Part shown: one piece after another, positions 53,440 to 62,143 of the stretch
Layout of the letters: every line of letters begins with the position of its first letter
Position numbering within the stretch: the stretch's first letter is position 1
Assembly: GCA_965230265.1 (NCBI GenBank)
Contig: OZ245999.1
Span: 2,914,001-2,978,000 of the forward strand
Direction of reading: 5' to 3'
Length of the DNA: 64,000 nucleotides
Source: JAJFKX01 sp965230265
GTDB taxonomy: Bacteria; Pseudomonadota; Gammaproteobacteria; Xanthomonadales; Wenzhouxiangellaceae
Notes under the pieces: generated by a model
Database searches by the model: none
Seen by the model: only the letters and a program-made list of their open reading frames with translations
What the model was told of the DNA's origin: nothing
Made by a program: the position numbers and the translations under genes

Positions 53440-53453
53440 TTGACTTGGATCAA
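53440..53453 (+). promoter_or_regulatory. Fnr/Anr box before ccoN
   Basis: TTGAC-TTGG-ATCAA matches the Fnr/Anr consensus TTGAT-N4-ATCAA at nine of ten positions. Its centre is about 62 bases before ATG 53509. A TAGACT hexamer at 53474-53479 fits a -10 box, placing the start near 53487, about 41 bases after the site centre as in class II activated promoters. The likely regulator is encoded at 62144. Confidence 0.75.
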
Positions 53454-53508
53454 ACCAGGATACGTATTACTGTTAGACTATTTCGATCTAACTCGATTTG
53501 GAAACGGC

Positions 53509-54945
53509 ATGCAAACAGCGAATACCTATTGTGACAAGGTGGTTCGTCAATTTACTGTAATGACGATTGTGTGGGGAATAGTCGGCATGTTGGTCGGCGT
53601 TATTCTGGCTGCCCAGTTGGCATTCCCTGTATTAAATTTTGATATCCCCTGGCTCACCTATAGCCGTTTACGTCCGCTGCATACCAGCGCGGTTATTTTT
53701 GCTTTTGGTGGCTGTGGTTTATTCGCCACCTCATACTATGTGGTGCAGCGCACCTGTCATATACCACTGTTTATGCCGCGCCTGGCATCGTTTACTTTCT
53801 GGGGCTGGCAATTGGTGGTATTGGCTGTAGCCATTACTTACCCACTGGGCATAACCCAAGGCAAGGAATATGCCGAGCCTGAATGGCCTATCGACATTCT
53901 GATTACACTGGTCTGGGTGGCTTATGCGGTGGTGTTTTTTGGCACCATTGCGCAGCGTCGGGTCAAGCATATCTACGTTGCCAACTGGTTTTTTGGCGCC
54001 TACATTTTGACAGTGGCTGTATTGCACATCGTCAATAACCTGGCAATTCCGGTTGGTCTGTGGAAAAGCTATCCCATTTACTCCGGTTCTGTCGATGCCA
54101 TGGTGCAGTGGTGGTACGGCCATAACGCTGTGGGCTTTTTCCTGACCGCCGGTTTTTTGGGAATGATGTATTACTTTGTCCCCAAGCAAGCAGAGCGACC
54201 GGTTTATTCCTATCGCCTGTCAGTGGTTCACTTCTGGTCATTGATTGCCATTTATATGTGGGCTGGCCCACACCATCTACATTATCAGGCTATCCCTGAC
54301 TGGGTACAATCATTGGGGATGGTATTTTCATTGATCCTGCTGGCGCCCAGCTGGGGTGGCATGATCAATGGCATGATGACCCTCTCGGGTGCCTGGGAAA
54401 AACTGCGTACCGACCCTGTTATCCGTTTTATGATCGTGTCGTTATCGTTCTACGGTATGTCAACATTTGAAGGGCCGATGATGTCAATCAAAACGGTCAA
54501 TTCACTCTCGCACTTTACCGATTGGACTATTGGTCACGTGCACTCTGGTGCGCTGGGTTGGGTGGCGTTGATTACTATGGCCTGTGTGTACCATCTATAC
54601 CCAAGGTTATTGGGGGTCAAACAAATGTATTCAAACAGCTTGATCGAATGGCATTTCTGGATTTCCACACTGGGCATTGTGCTGTATATCGCTGCAATGT
54701 GGATTGCCGGAGTTACCCAAGGGTTGATGTGGCGGGCAGTCAACGACGATGGCACATTGACCTACACCTTTATCGAGTCATTGAAAGTGACTTATCCGTT
54801 TTATTACGTGCGGTTATTGGGTGGTGTGTTATTTCTGGCAGGTATTTTGATTATGGCCTGGAATATGTTTAAAACCTGGCGACATTCACAAGGCCCCATA
54901 CAGACACCGGTAATGGAACCGTCTCAGACACCACAAACCGCCTGA
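53509..54945 (+). CDS. ccoN: Cytochrome cbb3 oxidase subunit I
   Basis: A 478-residue heme-copper oxidase subunit from ATG 53509; an upstream in-frame start at 53440 would overlap the Fnr box and is rejected. It has about twelve membrane helices. Heme and copper ligands are visible in RLRPLHTSAV near residue 52, WYGHNAVGF near 200, GPHHLHYQAIP near 250, and DWTIGHVHSGALGW near 340. It reduces O2 to water with high affinity while pumping protons. First gene of ccoN-O-Q-P; a single strong Fnr-box promoter precedes it. Confidence 0.96.
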   Translation: MQTANTYCDKVVRQFTVMTIVWGIVGMLVGVILAAQLAFPVLNFDIPWLTYSRLRPLHTSAVIFAFGGCGLFATSYYVVQRTCHIPLFMPRLASFTFWGWQLVVLAVAITYPLGITQGKEYAEPEWPIDILITLVWVAYAVVFFGTIAQRRVKHIYVANWFFGAYILTVAVLHIVNNLAIPVGLWKSYPIYSGSVDAMVQWWYGHNAVGFFLTAGFLGMMYYFVPKQAERPVYSYRLSVVHFWSLIAIYMWAGPHHLHYQAIPDWVQSLGMVFSLILLAPSWGGMINGMMTLSGAWEKLRTDPVIRFMIVSLSFYGMSTFEGPMMSIKTVNSLSHFTDWTIGHVHSGALGWVALITMACVYHLYPRLLGVKQMYSNSLIEWHFWISTLGIVLYIAAMWIAGVTQGLMWRAVNDDGTLTYTFIESLKVTYPFYYVRLLGGVLFLAGILIMAWNMFKTWRHSQGPIQTPVMEPSQTPQTA

Positions 54946-54966
54946 TCAATACTCTGGAGTCATCTC

Positions 54967-55611
54967 ATGGCAAATTTTGGCCACGAAAAAATTGAGAAAA
55001 ATGTCGGCTTGATGGCTATTTTGATTGTCATCGTCATCAGTTTTGGTGGCCTGGTACAAATTGTGCCGATGATGTACCAGGCCAGCGTTGTAGACCCAGC
55101 ACCGGGCATAGAACCTTATTCAGCACTGGCGCTGGCCGGGCGCGATATTTATGTGCGCGAGGGCTGTTATAACTGTCATTCACAAATGATCCGTCCATTT
55201 CGCTGGGAAACAGAGCGTTATGGCGACTTTTCTGTTGCCGGTGAGTTTGTTTATGATCGCCCTTTCCAATGGGGCTCTAAACGCACTGGCCCGGATCTGG
55301 CCCGTGTCGGTGGTCGGTACAGCGATTTATGGCATGAGTTGCATCTGCTGAACCCTCGCGATCTGGTGCCTGAATCCAATATGCCCGGCTATCCATGGCT
55401 GACAGAAAAACTCATTGATGGTGAACAGGTAGCCGCCAGAATGCGGGCCTTACGAGTGCTGGGCGAACCCTACAGCGATGAACAAATTTCCGGTGCAGAA
55501 GATGCCGTTAAAGATAAAACCGAAATGCAGGCCCTGATCAACTACCTGCAGACTCTGGGGGTTAGAAAAACCATACCCGATGAACAGACCTCAACAACCG
55601 GAGCACCATGA
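54967..55611 (+). CDS. ccoO: Cytochrome cbb3 oxidase subunit II (mono-heme)
   Basis: A 214-residue membrane-anchored c-type cytochrome. One N-terminal helix (about 18-38) is followed by the heme c site GCYNCHSQMIRPF near residue 67, and the RYSDLWHELHLLNPRDLVPESNMP region with the Met ligand near 140. It passes electrons to ccoN. Its stop overlaps the ccoQ start by four bases. Confidence 0.96.
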   Translation: MANFGHEKIEKNVGLMAILIVIVISFGGLVQIVPMMYQASVVDPAPGIEPYSALALAGRDIYVREGCYNCHSQMIRPFRWETERYGDFSVAGEFVYDRPFQWGSKRTGPDLARVGGRYSDLWHELHLLNPRDLVPESNMPGYPWLTEKLIDGEQVAARMRALRVLGEPYSDEQISGAEDAVKDKTEMQALINYLQTLGVRKTIPDEQTSTTGAP

Positions 55612-55814
55612 TGAGTACCGCTTGGGGATTAGCCGCTGGTTTATGGACAGCCATATCAATGTTGTTGTTTTTATTGGTGGTGGTGTGGGCTTACAGCCGA
55701 CATAATAAAGAACGTTTCGACGAAGCCGCCCAATTGGCTGTCAGCGATCAACCACCTCTCGACAATAGCAAAAACACCTCCAATCATTCTGAACAACAGG
55801 AGCAACAGGCATGA
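55608..55814 (+). CDS. ccoQ: cbb3 oxidase small subunit CcoQ
   Basis: A 68-residue single-span membrane protein (helix about 8-28, then WAYSRHNKERFDEAAQL), typical of CcoQ/FixQ, which stabilises the complex. A Ser/Asn/Gln-rich tail follows. Coupled by four-base overlaps to ccoO and ccoP. A second ATG follows the first directly. Confidence 0.9.
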   Translation: MMSTAWGLAAGLWTAISMLLFLLVVVWAYSRHNKERFDEAAQLAVSDQPPLDNSKNTSNHSEQQEQQA

Positions 55815-56704
55815 GCACGGGTTGGCAGTTGTATGTGTTTATTATTGTTCTTGGTACTTTTATTGCGCATTTTGTTTTTCTACGCTGGACCAGCAGCTAT
55901 AAAACCAACAAACAGCCGGATGAAAGTAACACGACAGGACACCGCTGGGATGGAGACCTGGAAGAGCTGAATAACCCGCTGCCACGCTGGTGGCTGAACC
56001 TGTTCCAACTGACAGTGTTGTTTGGTATTGCTTATCTGGTTTTTTACCCCGGTTCAGGTATCTACGATGGCGCACTGAATTGGTCACAAGAGCAGCAGTA
56101 TCATGACCAGGTAGCCAGAGCAGAGGCCCGCTACAGTGAAATTTTTGCTGGTTATGCTGCTCAGGATTTTGCTGAACTGCAACAAAATGATGCAGCCATG
56201 ACGGCAGGCTTAAATTTATTCGGAAACCATTGTGCCCAGTGCCACGGCAGTGATGCACGAGGCGCTTTTGGTTTCCCCAATCTGACAGACAACGATTGGC
56301 TATGGGGTGAGACCCATCAACAGCTTACCGCTACAATCAGTAACGGTCGCAATGGTGTAATGCCCGCCTGGGGAGCTGCTTTGGGTGGAGATACCGGTGT
56401 GACCAATGTTGCCCATTATGTCCGCAGCCTTTCGGGTTTAGAGCACGATGCCGAATCAGCCAGCGCCGGTCAAGCACAATACAATCTGTTTTGTATCGCC
56501 TGTCATGGCGCAACCGGGGAAGGCAACACCGCATTGGGAGCCCCCAACCTCAGTGATAACGTGTGGCTGTATTCAGCCAGCCTGGAAAGCATCAAGCAAA
56601 CCATAGATAAAGGCCGCAGTAACCAAATGCCTGCTTTCAGTGATACCTTGACCGAAAATAAAATCAAGGTACTCACCGCTTATATCAAACAACTTGGACA
56701 GTAG
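55811..56704 (+). CDS. ccoP: Cytochrome cbb3 oxidase subunit III (di-heme)
   Basis: A 297-residue protein with two N-terminal membrane helices (residues about 5-25 and 60-80; the first hydrophobic stretch suits the double-anchor type of FixP). Two heme c motifs, CAQCH near residue 140 and CIACH near 228, lie in two cytochrome c domains, each with a later Met ligand (GVMPAWG and NQMPAFS). It takes electrons from soluble carriers, here possibly HiPIP, and passes them to ccoO. Overlaps ccoQ by four bases. Confidence 0.96.
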   Translation: MSTGWQLYVFIIVLGTFIAHFVFLRWTSSYKTNKQPDESNTTGHRWDGDLEELNNPLPRWWLNLFQLTVLFGIAYLVFYPGSGIYDGALNWSQEQQYHDQVARAEARYSEIFAGYAAQDFAELQQNDAAMTAGLNLFGNHCAQCHGSDARGAFGFPNLTDNDWLWGETHQQLTATISNGRNGVMPAWGAALGGDTGVTNVAHYVRSLSGLEHDAESASAGQAQYNLFCIACHGATGEGNTALGAPNLSDNVWLYSASLESIKQTIDKGRSNQMPAFSDTLTENKIKVLTAYIKQLGQ

Positions 56705-56706
56705 CC

Positions 56707-56997
56707 GTGAACAGTGATATTGCCAACACTCAAAGACCCTTGAGTCAACGACTGGCAGCTATCCTCTGGCCATCTTTCATCTGGGCAGGCATTGCCAGTA
56801 TGGTGTTGTTTGCATTTGTCGACCCCGTTGATCTGCACGCTATCAGCTTCCCGGATTGGCGTTTCAGCCGGACTGCGGGTTACAGCATCGGCTTCATAAT
56901 GTTTTGGCTAGTGACTGCCGCCTCGAGCTTCGGTACCTGGTTGCTGCTTCGAAGCCGTCAGATAATCAATCAGTCAAAGCCTTTACCACCCAAATGA
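56707..56997 (+). CDS. Two-helix membrane protein in the cco operon
   Basis: A 96-residue protein that starts with GTG at 56707, two bases after the ccoP stop. Two membrane helices (about 20-40 and 58-80) are linked by a short loop, PVDLHAISFPDWRFSRTAGY. It matches no named Cco protein, but similar small proteins occur between ccoP and ccoG in gammaproteobacteria. A role in oxidase assembly is suggested by position only. Confidence 0.75.
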   Translation: MNSDIANTQRPLSQRLAAILWPSFIWAGIASMVLFAFVDPVDLHAISFPDWRFSRTAGYSIGFIMFWLVTAASSFGTWLLLRSRQIINQSKPLPPK

Positions 56998-57028
56998 CCT
57001 CATTAACCTCTGTGGTTAATCAAGTCAT

Positions 57029-58450
57029 ATGAACGTCAGTAACCAACACACACCGCCAGCTGCAGCGACTGTCGATCATTCACAGCACGTGGTTGAGCTG
57101 TACACTCGTGCTGAAAAAATATACCCGCGTGAAGTCCGTGGCCGTTATGCCCGTTTACGTGTGATGACGGTATGGTTGTTGCTTGGGCTTTACTATGTAC
57201 TGCCATGGATCAGTATCAATGGTCAACAATGGGTATTGTTTGACCTGCCTGCCCGCAAATTTTATGTCTTCGGCCTGGTATTTTGGCCACAGGATTTTAT
57301 TCTGCTGACTGGACTATTATTGCTGGCTGCCTTCGGACTGTTTTTTGTGACTGCTCTGGCTGGTCGGCTGTGGTGTGGTTATGCCTGCCCACAAACCGTT
57401 TGGACTGAAGTATTCATATGGCTGGAACGACTAGCCGAAGGCCCGGCAAACAAACGTAAAAAGCGCGACCAGGGTGCTTGGACTTTTGACAAAGCTCTCA
57501 GAAAAGTTTTTAAACACTTTCTATGGGCTGTTTTTGCATTATGGACCGGGTTTACCTTCGTTGGCTACTTTACCCCGATTAACGAACTGACCGACAAAGT
57601 ACTGAACTGGCAGGTCAGCGGCTGGGAAGGCTTCTGGGTTATATTTTACAGTTTTGCCACCTGGGGCAACGCCGGTTTTTTACGTGAACAGGTGTGCAAA
57701 TACATGTGCCCCTATGCACGCTTCCAAAGTGCAATGTTCGATGACAATACGCTGATTATCTCCTACGATGAGCAGCGTGGTGAACCCCGCGGTTCACGCA
57801 GTCGCAAATTGCCGTATGCGCAGCTGGCGGACAAAGGCCTTGGTGATTGCATTGATTGCACATTGTGTGTCCAAGTCTGCCCAACCGGAATTGATATCCG
57901 CCAAGGTTTGCAATATGAATGTATTGCCTGTGCTGCTTGCATCGATGTCTGCAATGATGTCATGCAAAGGATGGACTACCCAAAAGGTTTAATTCGTTAT
58001 ACCACCCAAAATGCATTGGAAAAAAAACCTGGCAGGATTATCCGACCGCGGGTTTTACTTTACGCATCGCTGCTGATGATTATTTTGTCTGGCTGGGTCA
58101 TTGCTGTCACACAAAGACAACCACTGATACTGGATGTCATGCGTGATCGCAATGCATTGTACCGACAGTTGCCGGATGGTCAGTTGGAAAACAGTTTTAT
58201 GCTGCGAATTATGAATCGCAGTCAGCAACCACGGCAACTCACTGTCACCGTCGATGGGCTTCCCAATCTGAGCATTCATAGTGATGCTACACTCAGCCTT
58301 GCCCCTGGCGAGGTGGGCTCGCTGCCGATCACTTTGCGTGTCCCTGCAGAAGGTATCGGCTTGCGTAACGATATTGTATTTACTGTTCAAGCGGCACTGC
58401 AGCCAGAATTGAATACGCAGGAAGTCAGTCGCTTTATCGGTCCGCGATAA
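57029..58450 (+). CDS. ccoG: cbb3 oxidase assembly protein CcoG
   Basis: A 473-residue polyferredoxin (FixG/RdxA). Membrane helices near 45-65, 90-115, 165-185 and 345-365; conserved CGYACPQTVWTEVF near residue 122 and CKYMCPYARFQ near 225; then two [4Fe-4S] ferredoxin motifs CIDCTLCVQVCP and CIACAACIDVC near 275-310; and a C-terminal IgG-like domain. CcoG reduces copper so that CcoI can load the oxidase. Confidence 0.95.
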   Translation: MNVSNQHTPPAAATVDHSQHVVELYTRAEKIYPREVRGRYARLRVMTVWLLLGLYYVLPWISINGQQWVLFDLPARKFYVFGLVFWPQDFILLTGLLLLAAFGLFFVTALAGRLWCGYACPQTVWTEVFIWLERLAEGPANKRKKRDQGAWTFDKALRKVFKHFLWAVFALWTGFTFVGYFTPINELTDKVLNWQVSGWEGFWVIFYSFATWGNAGFLREQVCKYMCPYARFQSAMFDDNTLIISYDEQRGEPRGSRSRKLPYAQLADKGLGDCIDCTLCVQVCPTGIDIRQGLQYECIACAACIDVCNDVMQRMDYPKGLIRYTTQNALEKKPGRIIRPRVLLYASLLMIILSGWVIAVTQRQPLILDVMRDRNALYRQLPDGQLENSFMLRIMNRSQQPRQLTVTVDGLPNLSIHSDATLSLAPGEVGSLPITLRVPAEGIGLRNDIVFTVQAALQPELNTQEVSRFIGPR

Positions 58451-58468
58451 TTAAATGAGATAGCGTCC

Positions 58469-58705
58469 ATGATTACAACAACCACAACAACTCAATGGTA
58501 TCGGTCCGGCTATGTGTGGTTGGTGCTCTCTCCATTGATCATCACCGTTCTGGGTATGGTTGTCACTATCATTGTTATGTCCAATAGCGGAGCACTGGAA
58601 CAGCATTCCGATCTGGGACAACCACTGGGCAAAGTCTATACTGGTCGTCAAACTGCCATCACCGAAGACAACACGCCGGATACAGAAAACATCAGCGATG
58701 ACTAA
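58469..58705 (+). CDS. ccoH: Short FixH/CcoH-like assembly protein
   Basis: A 78-residue protein with the N-terminal helix of FixH (YVWLVLSPLIITVLGMVVTI) and a short acidic tail. Normal FixH is about twice as long with a periplasmic domain carrying a DYYK-type motif, which is absent here. Position between ccoG and ccoI supports the assignment. It may be a reduced form that only bridges CcoI and CcoG, or the tail was lost. The ccoI start overlaps its end by eight bases. Confidence 0.65.
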   Translation: MITTTTTTQWYRSGYVWLVLSPLIITVLGMVVTIIVMSNSGALEQHSDLGQPLGKVYTGRQTAITEDNTPDTENISDD

Positions 58706-61196
58706 GCGTATGAACAAAGCCGACGTTGTTTGCTATCACTGTCATCAATCTGTGCCGCCTGGCTTTGACCTGCATGTAACCATCAATGGCAGGTCACAAC
58801 CGATGTGCTGTTCTGGTTGCGCTGCCGTCGCCAGCATGTTGACCAGCAACAACCTGGATAGCTTTTATCAATTGCGACAGCAGGCAGCTGCACGACCCAA
58901 TGCCCGCTCTAAACAATGGTGGCAGGCTTTTGATGATGCAGAGCTGCTGGACCAATTATCTGATATCAACGAAAAGCAAGTTCGCAGCATGACAGTAAAT
59001 GTCAGCCATCTGCGTTGTGCTGCGTGTGCCTGGCTGCTGGAATCATGCCTGCAAAAACTACCCGGCGTTGAACAGCTTGTGGTCAATTACGCAACCGGTC
59101 AGGGCGAACTGAAATGGCACAGTGACCAAACGCCTCTTAGCAGCATTCTGATTGAGGCCGATCAGTTGGGGTACCCGGTACAACCAGCCTTATTGACTAC
59201 TCAGCCACAACAGCGTCAACAGCGCAGAGCCAGTCTACGGCGATTGGTTGTGGCTGCACTGGGTATGTTCCAGGTAATGATGATGTCTGTCGGACTGTAT
59301 CTGGGTGTTGCCGCAGACATGCAATTGGCCGAGCGTGATTTTTTCCGCTGGATTGCGCTGCTACTGGCCACGCCTGTGGTCTGGTATAGCGGCTGGCCTT
59401 TTCTACGAGCAGCCTGGCAACAATTGCGTTGTCTGAGACCGGGCATGGATGTTCCGGTATCACTGGCTATTTTATTGGCCTGGGGTAGCAGTTGCGTCAA
59501 TACCTTTGTAGGTAGTGGAGAGGTCTTCTTTGATTCAGCGGTGATGTTCGTGTTCTTTCTGACCATCTCACGTCACCTGGAACAAAATGCTCGTCTACGA
59601 GCTCAAGCAGTTAGTGACCATGCCAGCCAGATGCTGCCGTTAGTGGTTAAGCGGGAAATGGACAATGGAAAAATAGAAGCGATTCAGTCCATGCAGCTAA
59701 AAACCGGGGATACCGTGCTGGCTGCTGCTGGTGAAACTTTGGCGGCTGACGGCATATTGCTGGGTGATACCCCGGCTATGGTGAATGAAAGCCTGCTTAC
59801 TGGTGAATCAAAATCCATCACCAAGCAACCTGGCGACACCCTATTGGCAGGTAGCCAGGTAACCGATGGTTCACCTCGTGTGAGAGTCACTGCTTGCGGT
59901 AAGCAAACCACACTCGCTGGTATTCAACAGTTGATGTATAAAGTCAGTAAACACACTGTCATCACCTGGAGTGGACAATTAGCCACCTGGTTTACTGCAG
60001 TGTTGCTGCTGTTAGCCGCTGCTACCGCTGGGTGGCATTGGTCATCGGGGTGGCAAAACAGTTTGCAGGTTACGCTGGCTGTACTGGTGGTGAGTTGCCC
60101 CTGTGCACTGGCATTATCAGTACCCTCAGTTTTGGCATCAGCAAGCGCCAAGCTGGCTAGTAACGGGATATTGCTGCGTGACGTTGATGTGCTACTGCGC
60201 CTAAACGCTATCACCCGAATCATCGCCGATAAAACCGGCACACTCACGCGTGGTGAATTTAGTTTAAAGCAAACGATTGGCCTGGGCAGCTGTGCAGATG
60301 AGAATACTATTCAAGAGTATGCTGCCGCCATCGCCACACACTCCTCGCACCCTCTGTCTGAATCACTACAATCGCTGAAAACTTCGATACAGGCAAGGCA
60401 GATAAAAGAATCTGCCGGCCAGGGCTTATCAGCGATCATCAAAGGTGAACCATATCGTCTGGGCAAGCTGGATTATGTTGCACAATTAAGCGGTTCTGAT
60501 TCTATTGCGGTTCGTGATTCATTCCATGCCCTGCTAACTCACAGCGACAGTGAGCTTTGGTTAGGAAATTCCCGACAATTATTGGGCGTGTTATTGATGG
60601 GCGATCAATTAAAACCCGGTGCTGCTGATTACCTTGCCAGGTTAAACTTACCTGTGACCTTATTATCAGGTGATCATGCCGGTGCCGTTGCTAAAGTGGC
60701 AGCCGAATTACATATTGATGACGCTTATGCTGGGCTGCTTCCTGATGGAAAGCTTGAATACCTGCAATCGACTCAGCAAGCTGGTGACAACGTACTGGCT
60801 ATTGGTGATGGCATTAATGACGCACCCTTGCTTGCTGCGGCAGATATTGGTATCGCTATCGGAACACGACATAGCCTGGCCAAGGTCGCTGCTGATATTT
60901 TGATCTTGCATGACAATCTGAACGCATTACCTACTCTGAAAAACCACGCTATATTGGCACAGCAACGTATCCGTCAAAATCTTAGCTGGGCGTTACTGTA
61001 TAACCTGAGCATGATTCCGATAGCCATGCTGGGTTGGCTGCCTCCATGGCTCGCAGCGTTGGGCATGTCTTTGAGTTCTTTATTGGTGGTTGGTAACAGT
61101 TTGCGTATGGATACATCAGCAATCTCAAAAAAACCACACAGTGGTATCAAAACTGAAGAGACCTCGAACTTAATGAATAACCCGGTAACCATATGA
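58698..61196 (+). CDS. ccoI: Copper-translocating P-type ATPase CcoI
   Basis: An 832-residue heavy-metal ATPase from ATG 58698; the open frame to 58560 overlaps ccoH and is rejected. The N-terminus has a cysteine-rich domain (CYHCHQ, CCSGCAAV) and a heavy-metal domain with CAAC near residue 110. The membrane metal site is SCPCALAL near 465, the phosphorylation motif DKTGTLT near 511, GDGINDAPLL near 700. It supplies copper to the ccoN CuB site. The family distinguishes it from export-type CopA by these features and by location. Stop overlaps the ccoS start by four bases. Confidence 0.95.
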   Translation: MTKRMNKADVVCYHCHQSVPPGFDLHVTINGRSQPMCCSGCAAVASMLTSNNLDSFYQLRQQAAARPNARSKQWWQAFDDAELLDQLSDINEKQVRSMTVNVSHLRCAACAWLLESCLQKLPGVEQLVVNYATGQGELKWHSDQTPLSSILIEADQLGYPVQPALLTTQPQQRQQRRASLRRLVVAALGMFQVMMMSVGLYLGVAADMQLAERDFFRWIALLLATPVVWYSGWPFLRAAWQQLRCLRPGMDVPVSLAILLAWGSSCVNTFVGSGEVFFDSAVMFVFFLTISRHLEQNARLRAQAVSDHASQMLPLVVKREMDNGKIEAIQSMQLKTGDTVLAAAGETLAADGILLGDTPAMVNESLLTGESKSITKQPGDTLLAGSQVTDGSPRVRVTACGKQTTLAGIQQLMYKVSKHTVITWSGQLATWFTAVLLLLAAATAGWHWSSGWQNSLQVTLAVLVVSCPCALALSVPSVLASASAKLASNGILLRDVDVLLRLNAITRIIADKTGTLTRGEFSLKQTIGLGSCADENTIQEYAAAIATHSSHPLSESLQSLKTSIQARQIKESAGQGLSAIIKGEPYRLGKLDYVAQLSGSDSIAVRDSFHALLTHSDSELWLGNSRQLLGVLLMGDQLKPGAADYLARLNLPVTLLSGDHAGAVAKVAAELHIDDAYAGLLPDGKLEYLQSTQQAGDNVLAIGDGINDAPLLAAADIGIAIGTRHSLAKVAADILILHDNLNALPTLKNHAILAQQRIRQNLSWALLYNLSMIPIAMLGWLPPWLAALGMSLSSLLVVGNSLRMDTSAISKKPHSGIKTEETSNLMNNPVTI

Positions 61197-61366
61197 CCAG
61201 CCTGCTGTTTTTAATACCACTGTCATTGCTGGTCCTGGTTTTTGCCGTGGTGTTATTTTTCTGGGCGGTGCGCAATGGTCAATACGATAATATGGACAGC
61301 GTTGCCTTGCATGTTGTACTGGATGATGATCGCCAACCACCCGCAGAATCTTCTGATAAAAAATAA
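61193..61366 (+). CDS. ccoS: cbb3 oxidase assembly protein CcoS
   Basis: A 57-residue protein starting MTSLLFLIPLSLLVLVFAV with one membrane helix, then FFWAVRNGQYDNMDSVA, the CcoS signature with aromatic and Asp residues, and an acidic tail ending SSDKK. CcoS is needed for heme B or copper insertion in subunit I. The start ATGA overlaps the ccoI stop; nine bases separate it from the next gene. Confidence 0.9.
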   Translation: MTSLLFLIPLSLLVLVFAVVLFFWAVRNGQYDNMDSVALHVVLDDDRQPPAESSDKK

Positions 61367-61375
61367 ACACTTACG

Positions 61376-62074
61376 ATGTCTGACCTCTGGCTGATTCTGC
61401 CCGGTCTGTTCACTGCGGGCCTGGCTGGCAGTGGCCATTGTTTTGGTATGTGTGGAGGCGTGGCTGCAATGGCTGGCAGCAGCAACCAAACCAGCTATGT
61501 GCTGTGGATGAACCTGGCTCGTATCGGTAGCTATATATTGATTGGACTCATCGGCGGATTGATAGTCCAGCTGGGTATCAGCAGTAGCGAACACTTGCTG
61601 CAGCTCTCGCAACTAGGAGCCATCAGCAGAATACTGTCAGGAATTTTATTGATTCTGCTGGCTTTCAGCGTGGCTGGCTGGCATTGGGATGTTGTCATAT
61701 TCCGCAATCTCGCTGCCGGTTTCTGGAGCAAACTCCAACCACTTAGCCTACGTTTTTTACCCATCAATCGCCCCAAAGACGCCGTGTTATTTGGCAGCTT
61801 ATGGGGGTGGCTGCCTTGTGGCCTTGTTTATGCTGTTTTGCCTACCGCCTGGCTGCGCGGCAATGCACTGGAAAGTGGCTTGATGATGTTTTGTTTTGGC
61901 TTAGGCACATTGCCATCAATGCTGGCTATGGGCATCGCATCGGCAAAAATAAGACTGTTTTTACAGCGACCAGGAACCAAATGGCTGTCAGTTATTTTAT
62001 TATTGATTGGTGGCTTATGGTTACTTTATCACCCGATACTGAGTCTTTTCAGCACCAACCATACTCATCACTAA
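61376..62074 (+). CDS. TauE/SafE-like membrane transporter of the cco cluster
   Basis: A 232-residue membrane protein of about six helices. The N-terminal GLAGSGHCFGMCGGVAAMAG and WMNLARIGSYILIGLIGG match UreH_2/TauE-type proteins that close many cco operons. The Cys/His/Met cluster in GHCFGMCGG could bind a metal. It is thought to take part in metal supply for the oxidase, but this is not proven. Convergent with fnr, 69 bases apart, no visible terminator. Confidence 0.85.
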   Translation: MSDLWLILPGLFTAGLAGSGHCFGMCGGVAAMAGSSNQTSYVLWMNLARIGSYILIGLIGGLIVQLGISSSEHLLQLSQLGAISRILSGILLILLAFSVAGWHWDVVIFRNLAAGFWSKLQPLSLRFLPINRPKDAVLFGSLWGWLPCGLVYAVLPTAWLRGNALESGLMMFCFGLGTLPSMLAMGIASAKIRLFLQRPGTKWLSVILLLIGGLWLLYHPILSLFSTNHTHH

Positions 62075-62143
62075 TAGACCAGCCACTGTTGTTTCCCAGG
62101 TTACTGATGTGAGAATGCCAGAGGCAAAACGCTATTACCAAAT

